Assembly (NCBI GenBank): GCA_963920635.1
Contig: OY987298.1
Coordinates: forward strand, 26,390,647 to 26,454,646
Source: Pseudeuparius sepicola
Taxonomy: Eukaryota; Arthropoda; Insecta; Coleoptera; Anthribidae
Direction of reading: 5' to 3'
DNA: 64,000 nt
The position numbers and the translations under genes are program-made. The notes below the pieces were generated by a model, which saw only the letters and a list, made by a program, of their open reading frames with translations, did not search any database and had not been told where the DNA came from. The first letter of the stretch is position 1. Each line of letters begins with the position of its first letter. This document shows positions 51,301 to 58,819 of the stretch, one piece after another.

Positions 51301-51364
51301 CACCATCAACGAAGAAGACACTGGAAATAAATAAGTAATTCAAAAACCTCATATTGGGCGACAT
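34058..51364 (-). CDS. Unrecognised signal-peptide membrane protein, 8 exons
   Basis: I do not recognise this gene. In transcription order the exons are 51364-51304, 51222-51043, 50915-50769, 46876-46663, 41493-41161, 38523-38351, 38081-38004 and 34146-34058. All introns are GT-AG, every junction keeps phase, and together they give 424 residues. The start MSPNMRFLNYLFISSVFFVD looks like a cleavable signal peptide. The ectodomain (about 25-282) has few cysteines and several N-x-S/T sites (VNITKC, VNDSTS, FGNGTV, LNQSIT). The membrane span at about 283-303 reads WRIVVFCIVLVLFIALLLGL. The tail of about 120 residues is Ser/Tyr-rich (NPERDSAIYTDSSYSN) and ends EEIGETES. It is probably a type I surface protein. 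Exon 5 also has an in-frame TGA, but that TGA overlaps a consensus donor (CGCAG/GTGAGG). The weakest junctions are the exon 6 donor and the exon 7 acceptor. Confidence 0.72.
34817..35369. mobile_element. Foldback element, about 550 bp
   Basis: TAATTATGGAACACACCGTA at the left is mirrored by TACGGTGTGTTCCATAATTA at the right. The inverted arms continue through CCCTATTTTCGAGG and CTGACCTCAGTTTGTGGTGC. The centre contains AACCGGGCCGGACGTAAACG, also present in inverted form near 48560-48585. Lies in an intron of the membrane-protein gene. Confidence 0.8.
35726..36728. mobile_element. TIR element with nested repeat, 1.0 kb
   Basis: CAGTGTGGATAGAAATTGTG at 35726 is mirrored by CACAATTTCTATCCACACTG ending at 36728, with TA on both sides. 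The arms are about 100 bp and nearly identical. A copy of another repeat family (36021-36400) sits inside. Confidence 0.8.
36021..36400 (+). repeat. 380-bp repeat family, copy 1
   Basis: Bounded by AGTCTATCCAAGTTACAG and CTGTAACTTGGATAGACT. The interior has GCGGCGAGCAGAATG and TCGAGTTTCCTGCATATTTT. The same unit occurs at 41528-41914 (+) and 47001-47410 (-), so it is a MITE-like family with about 20-bp inverted ends. Confidence 0.8.
37357..37440. repeat. Palindromic unit, 84 bp
   Basis: CATTACGAGTCTGGAAATA and TATTTCTGGACGTGTAATG, with GATTTTTCCGTGC and GCACGGAAAAATC, form an imperfect hairpin over 37357-37440 in an intron of the membrane-protein gene. Confidence 0.65.
38982..39040. mobile_element. 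59-bp mariner-end mini element
   Basis: CAGGGTGTTCAGAAAAGC opens and GGAACACCCTG closes a unit of only 59 bp, with TA on both sides. It consists of little more than the two element ends. Confidence 0.65.
39290..39612 (+). repeat. Dispersed repeat, copy 2 of 2
   Basis: Same ordered words as 31540-31885 (CTCTTAAACCATTGACTTGA, GATTTGCGGTTTTTGCCATT, AAAATAGGAGTTTCCCTTT), same orientation. Confidence 0.65.
40377..40893 (+). mobile_element. Half-kilobase THAP/P-type mini element
   Basis: GTTGTAACCTTAGACAAGGG at 40377 is mirrored by CCCTTGTCTAAGGTTGTAAC ending at 40893; the inverted ends extend through GGAGGGGAGA. A second inner pair has ACGCGTAACG and CGCGTTACGC. The unit is 517 bp and holds a THAP-type first exon. 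No further transposase is present, so I read it as an internally deleted P-superfamily element in intron 5 of the membrane-protein gene. Confidence 0.6.
40566..40636 (+). CDS. THAP zinc-finger first exon (transposon relic)
   Basis: ATG at 40566 gives MVFCSAFGCKRRGEQKLSGI and then TFDR, followed by GTAAAT at 40637, a usable donor. C-S-A-F-G-C plus the spacing to the TFDR (compare the F-H-R-F/P of THAP domains) is the typical N-terminal half of a THAP domain. The remaining C2CH residues would lie in a downstream exon that I do not see. Another THAP-like exon is at 8880-8954. Confidence 0.6.
41528..41914 (+). repeat. 380-bp repeat family, copy 2
   Basis: Same unit as 36021-36400 with a degenerate left end; the right end CTGTAACTTGGATAGACTTT is intact. 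It begins about 35 bp upstream of exon 5 of the membrane-protein gene, on the intron side. Confidence 0.75.
42650..43804 (+). mobile_element. Rearranged foldback mariner derivative
   Basis: CAGGGTGCCCAATTTAGATG at 42650 is mirrored by CATCTAAATTTGGGCACCCTA ending at 43804, with TA on both sides. The left arm is present twice in tandem (a segment with GCCAGTCATTTCGTTGCTAT at about 42748 and again at about 43030), and the right arm carries it inverted. A transposase fragment remains between them. Confidence 0.75.
43285..43500 (+). pseudogene. Mariner-like transposase fragment
   Basis: One frame gives DNRIIGPFIINGNLTGERYL and DLFQNEVIPAL. After stops near 43400, another frame gives VRRYLNQVFPQSWIGRIGAI and EWPP, then it runs straight into the inverted arm. 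These segments match the region between the first and third catalytic positions of mariner-like transposases. The third-Asp block is replaced by arm sequence. Confidence 0.75.
43884..44590. repeat. Imperfect foldback repeat
   Basis: TTCACCATATTTGCAATTTTG (about 43990) and CAAGTAGGCCTTGACAGGAAC are mirrored by GTTCCTGTCAAGGG and CAAATATGGTGAAAG at about 44520-44567. The left edge reads CAGTGTGTCCACGG; no matching right end is seen. Confidence 0.45.
44631..45316 (+). pseudogene. 5'-truncated LINE, RT C-terminus and ATT tail
   Basis: The frame reads RLQVIHNNCVRFVYGMRRFD, YLELKWLKFGTRVNYLYLVF and APEYL-like TPSYLREKL, then FSYRSALLYNNIPASFKCLP, and stops at about 45017. This is the region after the reverse-transcriptase core in jockey/CR1/L2-like non-LTR retrotransposons. 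A 3' UTR of about 260 bp ends in an (ATT)n run at about 45285-45316, a typical 3' tail. The 5' part, with the endonuclease and RT core, is missing. Confidence 0.7.
45373..45749. mobile_element. Foldback element, 377 bp
   Basis: CTGGGTTATTGGTAATTCGA at 45373 is mirrored by TCGAATTACCAATAACCCTG ending at 45749, with TA on both sides; AGGAGGTAAGGAGTAAATTT is mirrored by AAATTTACTCCTTACCTCCT. An outer inverted pair (CATCGAGTAAAA and TTTTACTCGATG) brackets it. Confidence 0.8.
47001..47410 (-). repeat. 380-bp repeat family, copy 3, interrupted
   Basis: Inverted relative to copies 1 and 2. Its first bases AGTCTATCCAAG are split from the rest by the 30-bp hairpin 47013-47042, and ATCCAAG is repeated after it, consistent with a 7-bp target duplication. 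Confidence 0.8.
48595..48624. repeat. Perfect 30-bp GC-rich palindrome
   Basis: CCCGACATTCGGCGC followed directly by its exact reverse complement, with no loop, in an otherwise AT-rich intron. The preceding 100 bp (ACATCGAAACCCGCGGAAAAT to CGTCCGGCCCGGCC) resembles, inverted, the centre of the foldback element at 34817. Confidence 0.75.
49092..50332. mobile_element. Foldback element, 1.24 kb
   Basis: CACGGTGTCCAACTTTAAAA at 49092 is mirrored by CTTTACAACT...GTTGGACACTCTG-type text ending at 50332, with TA on both sides. Arms of 250 bp or more include TACAAATCCGTAAAATCTTC and ATTTTACGGATTTGTAC. The centre is unrecognised. Lies in intron 3 of the membrane-protein gene. Confidence 0.75.
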
Positions 51365-52064
51365 GCGTTATTTGCTCATCGCTTATATTTGGTCTTATTT
51401 TAGATTTGTACTATTTGTTCCCAACAATAATTATTTCTTTGTTTTAATCTCGGTGAAGTTATCTCAAAATTATAGATAAGATTAAGGCAGGAAAAATCAC
51501 TTACCTAAGATTATCTACTTATCTACAATATTTATCTATGGAATTGGAATTATGAATACTTAGTTACTAGTTACATTTAGCCTATCTCCGTATCTGTCTT
51601 ATCTACAAAATTTTATCTATGGAATTGGAATTAGATTTAGCATATCTCCATATCTGTCTATACAGGGCGTCCCGAAATTAACCTGCTTTAATTTACCGGC
51701 ACGTTCTGTGATCTTAAAAAGTCGCTATAAACATGGTCTCAAAAATTCCCCCATAAGGTAAGGGGGCTATAGCCCCAGAAATGAACATTTCCGCAAACGG
51801 TTTTTTCTAAATATTTCTAGAACAAGCAAAGATAACATTCTGAAATAATTTGGTATATGATACATTCACCGAGGTAGAGGTATAGTTTAACATTCCTAAT
51901 CATAGGCGTCCAAAATGCGGAGTCAAAGAGTTAAAAATACCCCAAATTTTATGTGTGTTTTTTTCCTGGTTTCTTCTTCCAGATATACCGGGTGGGCCGA
52001 AAATTTTTGGACTTTTTTGTATTAATCATAATTTTTTTGTTTATCCACCGATTTTAAAAATCAG

Positions 52065-52345
52065 GCATCGTTGTGGGCAGAAAAGAATAAGCTATTGACA
52101 GAAAGCTTCAAAATGGCCGATTTCTTGAAATCCAACATGACGTCGATGTTTAAACTTAGCCCCTCGTTTGGATAAATTCTTTCTGAAGAAAAAATGTCGG
52201 CATGATGCAACCATTACAAAAAGTGAGTAAAGTGGTCCTTTCTCTACATTTTGAGACCACTGCGAGGACAATCGGCCCATCAGGGGCGGAGCTATATGCA
52301 ATAAAAGAAAGCATAATTTTATTCATTTATTTGTATGCTGCAGTA
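52065..52345 (+). repeat. Dispersed repeat, copy 1 of 3
   Basis: Shares ordered words with 55190-55475 and 55510-55745: GAATAAGCTA, AAATCCAACATG, GATGTTTAAACTTAG, ATGTCGGCATGAT, CATTTTGAGACCACTGCG and GGGGCGGAGCT. No coding sequence recognised. The segment just after it, 52408-52490, belongs to the family that starts at 17613. Confidence 0.65.
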
Positions 52346-52609
52346 ATAAAACTTTCTTCGTTCTTTTTCCAATATTTTTTTATTTATTAACCGATTTAAA
52401 AAACAAGCACAGACCTCGGAGCGCCACCAACTTGAGGAGTGCCCAGTTGTGGCCGTGCTGAAATCACGGCAGACTTACAAGCGCTTACGCATAATACTCC
52501 ATTTATTGAAGCCTGTTTGACAAATAACAATTTTCGCCCAACAAATCCCCCAATATATATTACAATTTATTTTTCCGAGGACTTCATTTGAAATAAATGA
52601 TTGCTTTTT

Positions 52610-53260
52610 TGATAGGGTAACTTTGTGTAACATTTGAGATCCATGGCCTACTTTCAAAGATATTTTTGAAAAACCAGAAAACTGCCAGAATTTCTTCGGT
52701 TTGTAACTTTTTTGTTTCAAGAGTTACCGAAAAATTTTCTCTAATGACATTTGCAGGCAAAACTAATTGCTTTAAGCCTACTTTATCAGAATTTAAAACA
52801 ATGCCACGTTTTAATGGATGCTATCTCAGTATACCTACCAAAAATGTGCCCATTTTATTGTAGCGAGCCGTGGCCTCAAATCCTGTACCTTCATGTTTTA
52901 TGTATTTTTTCCCAAGATACTACATTGGAAATCTTGAAAATTTCTTGCGAGGTATCGGTAGCTTGCCCATTTTTCACATTTTTAAAATTTTCTAGTAGGT
53001 ATGCATGACAGTTATAATTAAAAAAATTGTAAGTGTTAAAAGAGCACACAACAAACCATGGTTTTTTTTTTCAAATTCTGATAAACTAGGCTTAAAGCAA
53101 TCAGTTTTGCCCACAAATTTCATTAAGAAATTTTTTCGGTAACCCTTGAATCAAAAAAATTGCATGCCGAAGAAATTTCGGCGATTTTCGGGATTTTGAA
53201 AAATATCTCGGAAAGTAGGCCATAGATCTCAAGTGCGTTTTTACGCAAAGTTAGCTCATG
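52610..53260. mobile_element. Foldback element, about 650 bp
   Basis: CCATGGCCTACTTTC (about 52643) and AAACTAATTGCTTTAAGCCT (about 52760) are mirrored by AGGCTTAAAGCAATCAG (about 53089) and GAAAGTAGGCCATAG (about 53211). The arms are roughly 200 bp with about 250 bp between. Terminal bases were not resolved. Confidence 0.55.
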
Positions 53261-53687
53261 GAAAGCATTTTTCAAACAAAGTTCTCAGAAAAATGAATAT
53301 TTGTCAAGATTTTCTCGAGTGGCCCTTCTTAAATAGACACCCTGTATTTTTGTTCTTAACTTTTCGAGAACACCCTGTATATCAACTCTGAAGCTATATT
53401 CGGATTCTCCAGAGAAAACTGCATCATCCTAGTTTTAAGCAAGTCTTTTTATTTAAAAAACTAACGATATAATCGGGCTTTATTTGAGAACCTAATATAG
53501 GTACATTTAGCAAAAGTTCTCTTTTGCAATGCGAAAAACACAATTCTATTATAGGTACTTAGAAAAATAGTTATTTGTGTAACTGTATAGTGCAAAAAGT
53601 GCATATTTGTTGCACGAGGCATGAAGTTTTCAGCTCGAGACGCAGTCGAGGTAACTGATGGACAAACTTCATTTCCATAGTAATTTT

Positions 53688-54316
53688 TTAAATTTTGTTT
53701 TCTTCATTGCCTGTGAAGGTCTCAGGTTCTTCACTTAAAGCTCTTTTTAGAATTGTTGTGAAGTTTCCGGCACTCGTACTTGGTTCATCTTCCAGAATTT
53801 GAGCACCTATTTCAGTTTTTTTTTACAAATTGACTCCCCAAAATATAGCCCTCGGCTACAGTTGAAGATTTCCATCCTCCATGGCGTTTTAATGACTAAT
53901 GTTAACAGGTCTGCCCCAGATTCCACAAGCAATGTTGCAGAAGATCTGCGAAAACAGTGTTCTATGTATTGCATTGGGTTTTCAATCTCTAAGTATTTTG
54001 CAATATCACTTGGAATTTTACTAAAAGTATTTACACGAACAGGTTGAACGGAGCATTTTCCGTTATACCTAATATCTCAGAAAAAATCTAGTGTGACTGG
54101 TAGACTGGGGACGAAGGGATGCATATTTGCGATACATTTCAACAAAACTAAAACTTCTAATTTTTCCGCTTATTACAAATGATCGAGGTTTGTTTACCTT
54201 GCTATCGGCAATTTTTACAGTTATGATAAAATCCATGTCGTTAATATTATTTAATGGTAATTTCTGTAACTCGTCTCTGCGGCATGCTCCTGCAATGCCA
54301 AATATTGCAACTATCT
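53688..54316 (-). pseudogene. Crypton-type tyrosine recombinase, broken
   Basis: This is the C-terminal catalytic domain of a tyrosine recombinase of the kind carried by Crypton-like DNA transposons in insects. In order the minus strand shows GACRRDELQKLPLNNI (catalytic Arg in a CRRDEL context), MYRKYASLRP, RFFL, HCFRRSSATLLVESGADLL (the H-x2-R box), KRHGGWKSS (His/Trp box) and AEGYI (Tyr nucleophile). The boxes lie in different frames: stops plus a frame change occur at about 54080, and another frame change just before the KRHGGW box at about 53893. The final segment ends at TAA 53688-53690. The reading starts after an AG at about 54317. It is not functional. Confidence 0.75.
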
Positions 54317-54381
54317 ATAACAATACAAAAGCAGTGACTATAGAAAGACTGACACAAGTGAGTAAGTGAGTAGGTATAAAG

Positions 54382-54562
54382 TTAAAAATCGGCCAAGTGC
54401 GAGTCGAACTTGCACACGAAGGGATCCGTACACCGTACAATATTTAACACTACATATTTTTTAAAAATACTTTATTAAAAAAAATCTCGTTCCAGAGCGT
54501 GGTTTCGAACCCCGGATCTTCGTGCTATGAGCCCAGCACGCTGCCACTGCGCCACAAATGCT
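54382..54562 (-). mobile_element. SINE with tRNA-Met-like head
   Basis: The minus-strand head at 54562-54492 has GTGGCGCAGTGGCAGCGTGC (A box), GGGCTCATAG (CAT anticodon position) and GGGGTTCGAAACC (B box), resembling tRNA-Met. The body ends in GGATCCCTTCGTGTGCAAG, then GACTCGCACTTGGCCGATTTTT-type text (54382-54425). I recall the latter as a recurrent 3' module of insect SINE-like repeats. The tRNA stems are imperfect. Confidence 0.6.
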
Positions 54563-55189
54563 TGATACGAACCGTACAGCTCTATAAGGATATAAATATG
54601 GTCTCGTACCTGAAAAAGTCACATATGGAATAACAGATGGGCCTCTGCGAACCCCCAAAATCCGAAATCGGTACGAAATTTGGAAATTCATCAAAATAAT
54701 ACCAAATGTCATTGTAGGAATACGTATCGATCGGGGGGCGGGGCGTCGCCTCGCCTCGACCACGATGTAAGTATACAGTATGATCCCGCGGACCTCGCCA
54801 AATCGCGAAAATAAAGCGGCCCAAAAGGGGCCCAAACGGCTTTTTTGATCGGGGGGGCTCTTTCGCAGGCGGGAGGCCCATATCCCTCCGCGGCCCCACG
54901 CGAAAATTGAACTCGACCGGCGCTTTCAGTTCGAATCCCTAGCTATATTAGCCCAAAAAATCGAAAAAATTGAAAACAAAAATTCCGGGGGCTGAACGGC
55001 TCTTCCGATTCGAACGCCCATCAAAAGGCTTCTTGCCCATCAGCTCGGTCGACCGTACGCCAAATTTGGGCTCGAAAAATCGAAAAATGCGACCTGTAGA
55101 CGATAAAGTATGTACACCTATTATTACTCAGCATCAGGAGCCATAACAAGGCCTATGGTCCGGCAGGGCCGGTAGGCGCTTGTTAACAA

Positions 55190-55760
55190 GGCATCGTTGC
55201 TTGCGGAAACGAATAAGCTAGTGACAGAAAATTTAACAATGGCCGTTTTTTTTTAAAATCCAACATGGCGGCGATGTTTAAACTTAGTCCTTTGTTTGAG
55301 TTAATTATTTTTGAAGAAAACATGTCGGCATGATACAGCCAATGCAAAAAGTTGGTAAGGTGGTCCTTCCTCTACATTTTGAGACCACTGCGGGAGAAAT
55401 CGGTCCATCGGGGGCGGAGCTGTAGACAATAATAGGAAGAGCGATTTTCATCAATGTTATTCTGTAGTACTGAAAATGCCTCTATTCCCTTTCCCATATA
55501 TTTTTTATTAACTAACCGCCGATTTTTTAAAATCCAACATGGCGGAGATGTTTAAATTTAGCCCTTTGTCGGCTAATTCTTTTTTAAGAAAGGAATGTCG
55601 GCATGATCCAATCAACAGCAGAATTGTATAAAATGTGCCTTCCTTCGGTCCATCAGGGCGGACGGCGAAGCTATACGCAATAATAGAAAGCGTCAATTTC
55701 ATATACTGCAGGACTGGAACTGTCTTTGTTCTTTTGTCCATCGCACCGTCGCTTGCAGAT
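55190..55760 (+). repeat. Dispersed repeat, copies 2 and 3 in tandem
   Basis: Two adjacent copies (about 55190-55475 and 55510-55745) of the unit also found at 52065-52345. A partial further unit follows at 55770-55830 (AAATCCAAGATGGCGGCC). Confidence 0.65.
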
Positions 55761-56058
55761 AGGACGGAATATTGTCAGAAAACTTCAAAATGGCAGATTT
55801 TCTGAAATCCAAGATGGCGGCCACACCTAAAAACAATTGTCTTTCCTCTGCAAGATTACGCTTTTATTCGTTAATTCAAGCACCTAAGTGAAAATAATTT
55901 TCATTTTTTTCTTCTTTATGTATGTACATACCTAGGAGTAGTAGTACAAAGAGAGTTCTAACCCACGACCTTGAAAAAGCGTGCAAATTGGCTACGTCAT
56001 TCCCTAGGTCACGTGACGTCACAAGATGGCCGCCAAGGCGGGAAATTTGAAAATGGCC

Positions 56059-56552
56059 TTGACCTGAAGGTCAATGAACTTTAAGGGGTCACCTTGTTAA
56101 CCTTGACCTGAAGGTTATCTAGAGGTCAAGGGGTTACCAGATCGATAACCTTTAAGGGGTCATTGACCCGCGGGTTCAATGAACTTTAAGGGGTCACGTT
56201 CATTTAACCTTGACCGGTCGATGAACTTTAAGAGGTCACCTTGTTAACCTTGACCTGAAGGTCAATGAACTTTAAGAGGTCACCTTGTTAACCTTGACCT
56301 GAAGGTCAATGAACTTTAAGAGGTCACCTTGTCTACCTTGACCGGTCAATGAACTTTAATAGGTCACCTTGTTAACCTTGACCTGAAGGTCAATGAACTT
56401 TAAGAGGTCACCTTGAGTTAACCTTGACCTAAAGGTCAATGAACTTTAAGAGGTCACCTTGAGTTAACCTTGACCTGAAGGTCGATGAACATTAAGAGTT
56501 CACCTTGTTAACCTTGACCTGAAGGTCAATGAACTTTTAAGAGGTCACCTTG
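56059..56552 (+). repeat. 44-bp minisatellite rich in AGGTCA
   Basis: About 11 units of a 44-bp repeat: CTTGACCTGAAGGTCAATGA, then ACTTTAAGAGGTCACCTTGT and TAAC. The first three units are diverged and the middle ones nearly identical. Each unit carries TGACCTGAAGGTCA (an everted pair of AGGTCA half-sites, 2-nt spacing) and one more AGGTCA. It ends about 170 bp before the TATA box of the first Polinton gene and may be subterminal element sequence. Confidence 0.85.
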
Positions 56553-56722
56553 ACACGTGGCACTTGAAAAATTGAACTTTGCTCACAGTTCTGGGAAGTG
56601 ACGACACAAGATATAAGGTTAGGAAAAAACTTTGGTAGGCAAACGCGGCTCTGCTGACCAGACAAAAAAAAACCTTAGTCGACAAATAATGGCCTATAAG
56701 AACTTCCAATCTTGGAAAAAGG

Positions 56723-56761
56723 TATAAATAATACTCGTCGTTGTTCGTTCAGCTCAGTGTG
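56723..56761 (+). promoter_or_regulatory. TATA box and CAGT initiator, PLA2 gene
   Basis: TATAAATA at 56723-56730 is followed by TCAGTG at 56754-56759. The A of the initiator is 33 nt after the TATA and 6 nt before the ATG at 56762. A second TTCAGC initiator candidate lies at 56749. Confidence 0.7.
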
Positions 56762-57553
56762 ATGTCGTCTTTCGCTGGAAGTGGATTGGTTAATAGCGTC
56801 ATCAATAGGTTGCCAGTCGAATTACACCTTCCCGGCTACCAGTACTGCGGTCCAGGAACAAAGTTGGAGAAACGCCTTGCTCGGGGAGATCCCGGCATCA
56901 ACAAGCTAGACGCCGCCTGCAAAGATCACGACATCGCATATTCCAAAAATAAGTCTCTGGAAGAGAGACATAAAGCAGACAAAGAATTGGAAAATCGAGC
57001 GTGGGAGCGAGTGGTATCGAGGGACGCTAAATTTGACGAAAAAGCTGCCGCGTGGTTCGTTACAAATACGATGAAGGTCAAACGCAAGGTCGGTATGGGC
57101 ATAAATAAGCGCCCGGTTTCGTTTAAAAGAGACATCGTCAAAAAAGTTGAAAGATCTCTGAAAAAAACTTTGAGCAATAGTCAGTTGAATGACACGAAGC
57201 ATTTGAAGAAAGCGTCGTTAGCTGCTTTGAAAGCGGCACGAATAGCCGTTAAGAAGGTGGGTGGAAAGAGGAACGTGAAAATTCCTCGCACAATTCCGTT
57301 CCAGCATACCGGCGGATTTCTTCCTTTACTACCCCTCCTAGGTGCCTTGGGCGCTCTTGGTTCGGTGGCAGGCGGTGCGGGTGCTGTAGCCAAGACAATT
57401 ATCGACGCAAAGAATGCGAAGAAGCGGTTGGAAGAACAAAAACGGCACAATCGGTCGATGGAAGCCATCGGAAAAGAAGGCTCCGGCTTATATTTACGTA
57501 AAAATAAAAATGGATTAGGACTGTTCCTCAAGACACAAAAAAACTCCCAATGA
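56762..57553 (+). CDS. PLA2-domain minor virion protein
   Basis: A 263-residue protein with a parvovirus-type phospholipase A2 domain at about 22-85: the Ca-binding loop YCGPGT at 28-33 and the catalytic His-Asp pair at 56-57 in DAACKDHDIAY. In parvoviruses this domain breaches endosomal membranes during entry. The middle (about 105-175) is Lys/Arg-rich. The C-terminal part has a Gly/Ala/Leu segment (GGFLPLLPLLGALGALGSVA, 184-203), a short charged helix and GSGLYL, a layout like the small adenovirus-pX/pVI-like core protein of adintoviruses. It is intact. I chose the ATG at 56762, just after the initiator; the open frame upstream starts only at a TTG. The stop overlaps the next start codon (ATGA). 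Confidence 0.85.
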   Translation: MSSFAGSGLVNSVINRLPVELHLPGYQYCGPGTKLEKRLARGDPGINKLDAACKDHDIAYSKNKSLEERHKADKELENRAWERVVSRDAKFDEKAAAWFVTNTMKVKRKVGMGINKRPVSFKRDIVKKVERSLKKTLSNSQLNDTKHLKKASLAALKAARIAVKKVGGKRNVKIPRTIPFQHTGGFLPLLPLLGALGALGSVAGGAGAVAKTIIDAKNAKKRLEEQKRHNRSMEAIGKEGSGLYLRKNKNGLGLFLKTQKNSQ

Positions 57554-57921
57554 AGCTACCAAATAGACCGCTGTCCGACGAAGATATATTGAATTACGTC
57601 GAAATTTTAAAAATACCATATTTCAGAGGCGTATTTATGAGAGATACACTTCCGTCGACGCCGAAAAATTACGAAGCGGCCATTTTAAATTTAGACGTAC
57701 AACGCAACAAAGGAACGCATTGGGTAGCTTACAAAAAAAGAGGCTGTGCCGTAGAATATTTCGATAGCTTTGGCGCTTTGAAACCGCCCAAAGAACTGAT
57801 TCGATATTTTGGAAAGGGTGTCAAGGTCACGTACAATAACGACGCCTATCAAAATTTTAATGAAATAAATTGCGGTCATTTGTGCATTGAATTTCTCTAT
57901 AAAAGGTGGGGGACAACTTAA
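57550..57921 (+). CDS. Adenain/Ulp1-type cysteine protease
   Basis: A 123-residue protease of the C5/Ulp1 fold, expected to mature virion proteins during assembly. His57 in GTHWVAY, an acidic partner in VEYFDSFGALKP (Asp72 or Glu69), and Cys108 in NEINCGHLCIEF mark the catalytic sites; Gln101 is a possible oxyanion-hole residue. It is shorter than adenovirus protease (about 200 residues) but has all the boxes. The ATG at 57550 overlaps the preceding stop by 4 nt. Its last codons (FLYKRW) contain the TATA box for the next gene. Intact. Confidence 0.87.
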   Translation: MKLPNRPLSDEDILNYVEILKIPYFRGVFMRDTLPSTPKNYEAAILNLDVQRNKGTHWVAYKKRGCAVEYFDSFGALKPPKELIRYFGKGVKVTYNNDAYQNFNEINCGHLCIEFLYKRWGTT

Positions 57922-57934
57922 AAAATCGTCAGTC
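57898..57934 (+). promoter_or_regulatory. TATA box and CAGT initiator, penton-like gene
   Basis: TATAAAAG at 57898-57905, inside the protease coding end, is followed by TCAGTC at 57929-57934. The initiator A (57931) is 33 nt after the TATA and 4 nt before the ATG at 57935. Confidence 0.75.
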
Positions 57935-58664
57935 ATGTCACTGTTGTTTACTCTACACGGACGCACATCCACGCTCTCCATCGATTTTGACAGTCCGATA
58001 GTTTTGGACCCAAACGCCGAATACGGTTTAGCTTTGCTGGGATTCCACACGTTCAACAGCATACCGAATATCGAAGAGGAGAGCGGCGACAACAATTTTC
58101 GTTATCTAACCGGTAGTTTCCTTGCTAGCAAAGTAATATCACTTCCCACCGGTTCATACGAGATAAAGAATATAGAAGAGCACATACGGAAAAATCTGAA
58201 AAAATCGGAAGACGAAAACGATAGCGGTAGCATATCGATACAAGCGAACAAGAGCACTCTGCAGTGTGAGATCTACAGCGATCAATATACCATAGATTTT
58301 GTTACAGCCGGGTCTATTGGAAGACTTTTGGGGTTTTCCGAACGATACTTAGATAAAGGGAAAGTGCACGTTTCAGATTTGCCGGTAAATATCGTGAAAG
58401 TTAGAACGATACATATAGATCGTAACATCACAGCCGGTGCTTATTATGTAAATCGACCTACGCACACGATTTACGAATTCGCCGTTGCAGTTGATCCCGG
58501 TTACGCCATAGACGAAACCCCTAAAAATTTACTCTACGTGCCTGTCACGAAACGTGAAAAATAACCTGACCATAAACATCCTCGATCAGAATTTCAAGCC
58601 TGTCAATTTCAGAGGTGAAGAAATTATCGTTAGATTGGAAGTGAAACGACTATCGTCTATGTGA
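57935..58664 (+). pseudogene. Penton-like minor capsid gene, frameshifted
   Basis: The first frame (57935-58564, start MSLLFTLHGRTSTLSIDFDS) has the features of Polinton minor capsid/penton proteins: NAEYGLALLGFHTFNSIPNI, PTGSYEIKNIE, the central IGRLLGFS, and near the end THTIYEFAVAVDPGYAIDET. It stops at 58562. The expected C-terminal segment, with a LTINILDQN and FRGEEIIVRLEV character, is open in another frame and ends at TGA 58662-58664. The frame changes near 58540-58560. It is therefore a broken gene, or a sequencing error. I chose the ATG after the initiator, not the upstream TTG. Confidence 0.75.
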
Positions 58665-58819
58665 AATGCGTTTGGTTTTTGGAGGCAACTACCAACCGTA
58701 TAAAAGACGGTTTAGTGACCTCCGACCCTCATTGACGAAGACGTCATCGAAGTGGAAACACCATTGCAACTTGAATCTAACGCCGGAAAACCATCGATTT
58801 CTAGAAGCACTCGGCTACC
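58665..58819 (+). other. Gap between capsid genes, possible small-gene remnant
   Basis: TATAAAAG occurs at 58691-58698. Two partial open readings (about 58664-58735, then about 58731-58830 in another frame, acidic with DEDVIEVETPL) suggest a short decayed gene, but I cannot identify it. A further frame, 58666-58872, overlaps the capsid start and has no recognisable motif. Confidence 0.3.

Noticed and set aside
54461..54899. Two overlapping minus-strand frames of 105-124 codons
   Set aside because: They overlap the tRNA-headed SINE and the 54895-55110 repeat module; Arg/Pro-rich low-complexity translation without motif.
56059..56552. CRISPR-like array
   Set aside because: The 44-bp units are contiguous with no unique spacers and the context is an insect chromosome; it is a minisatellite.
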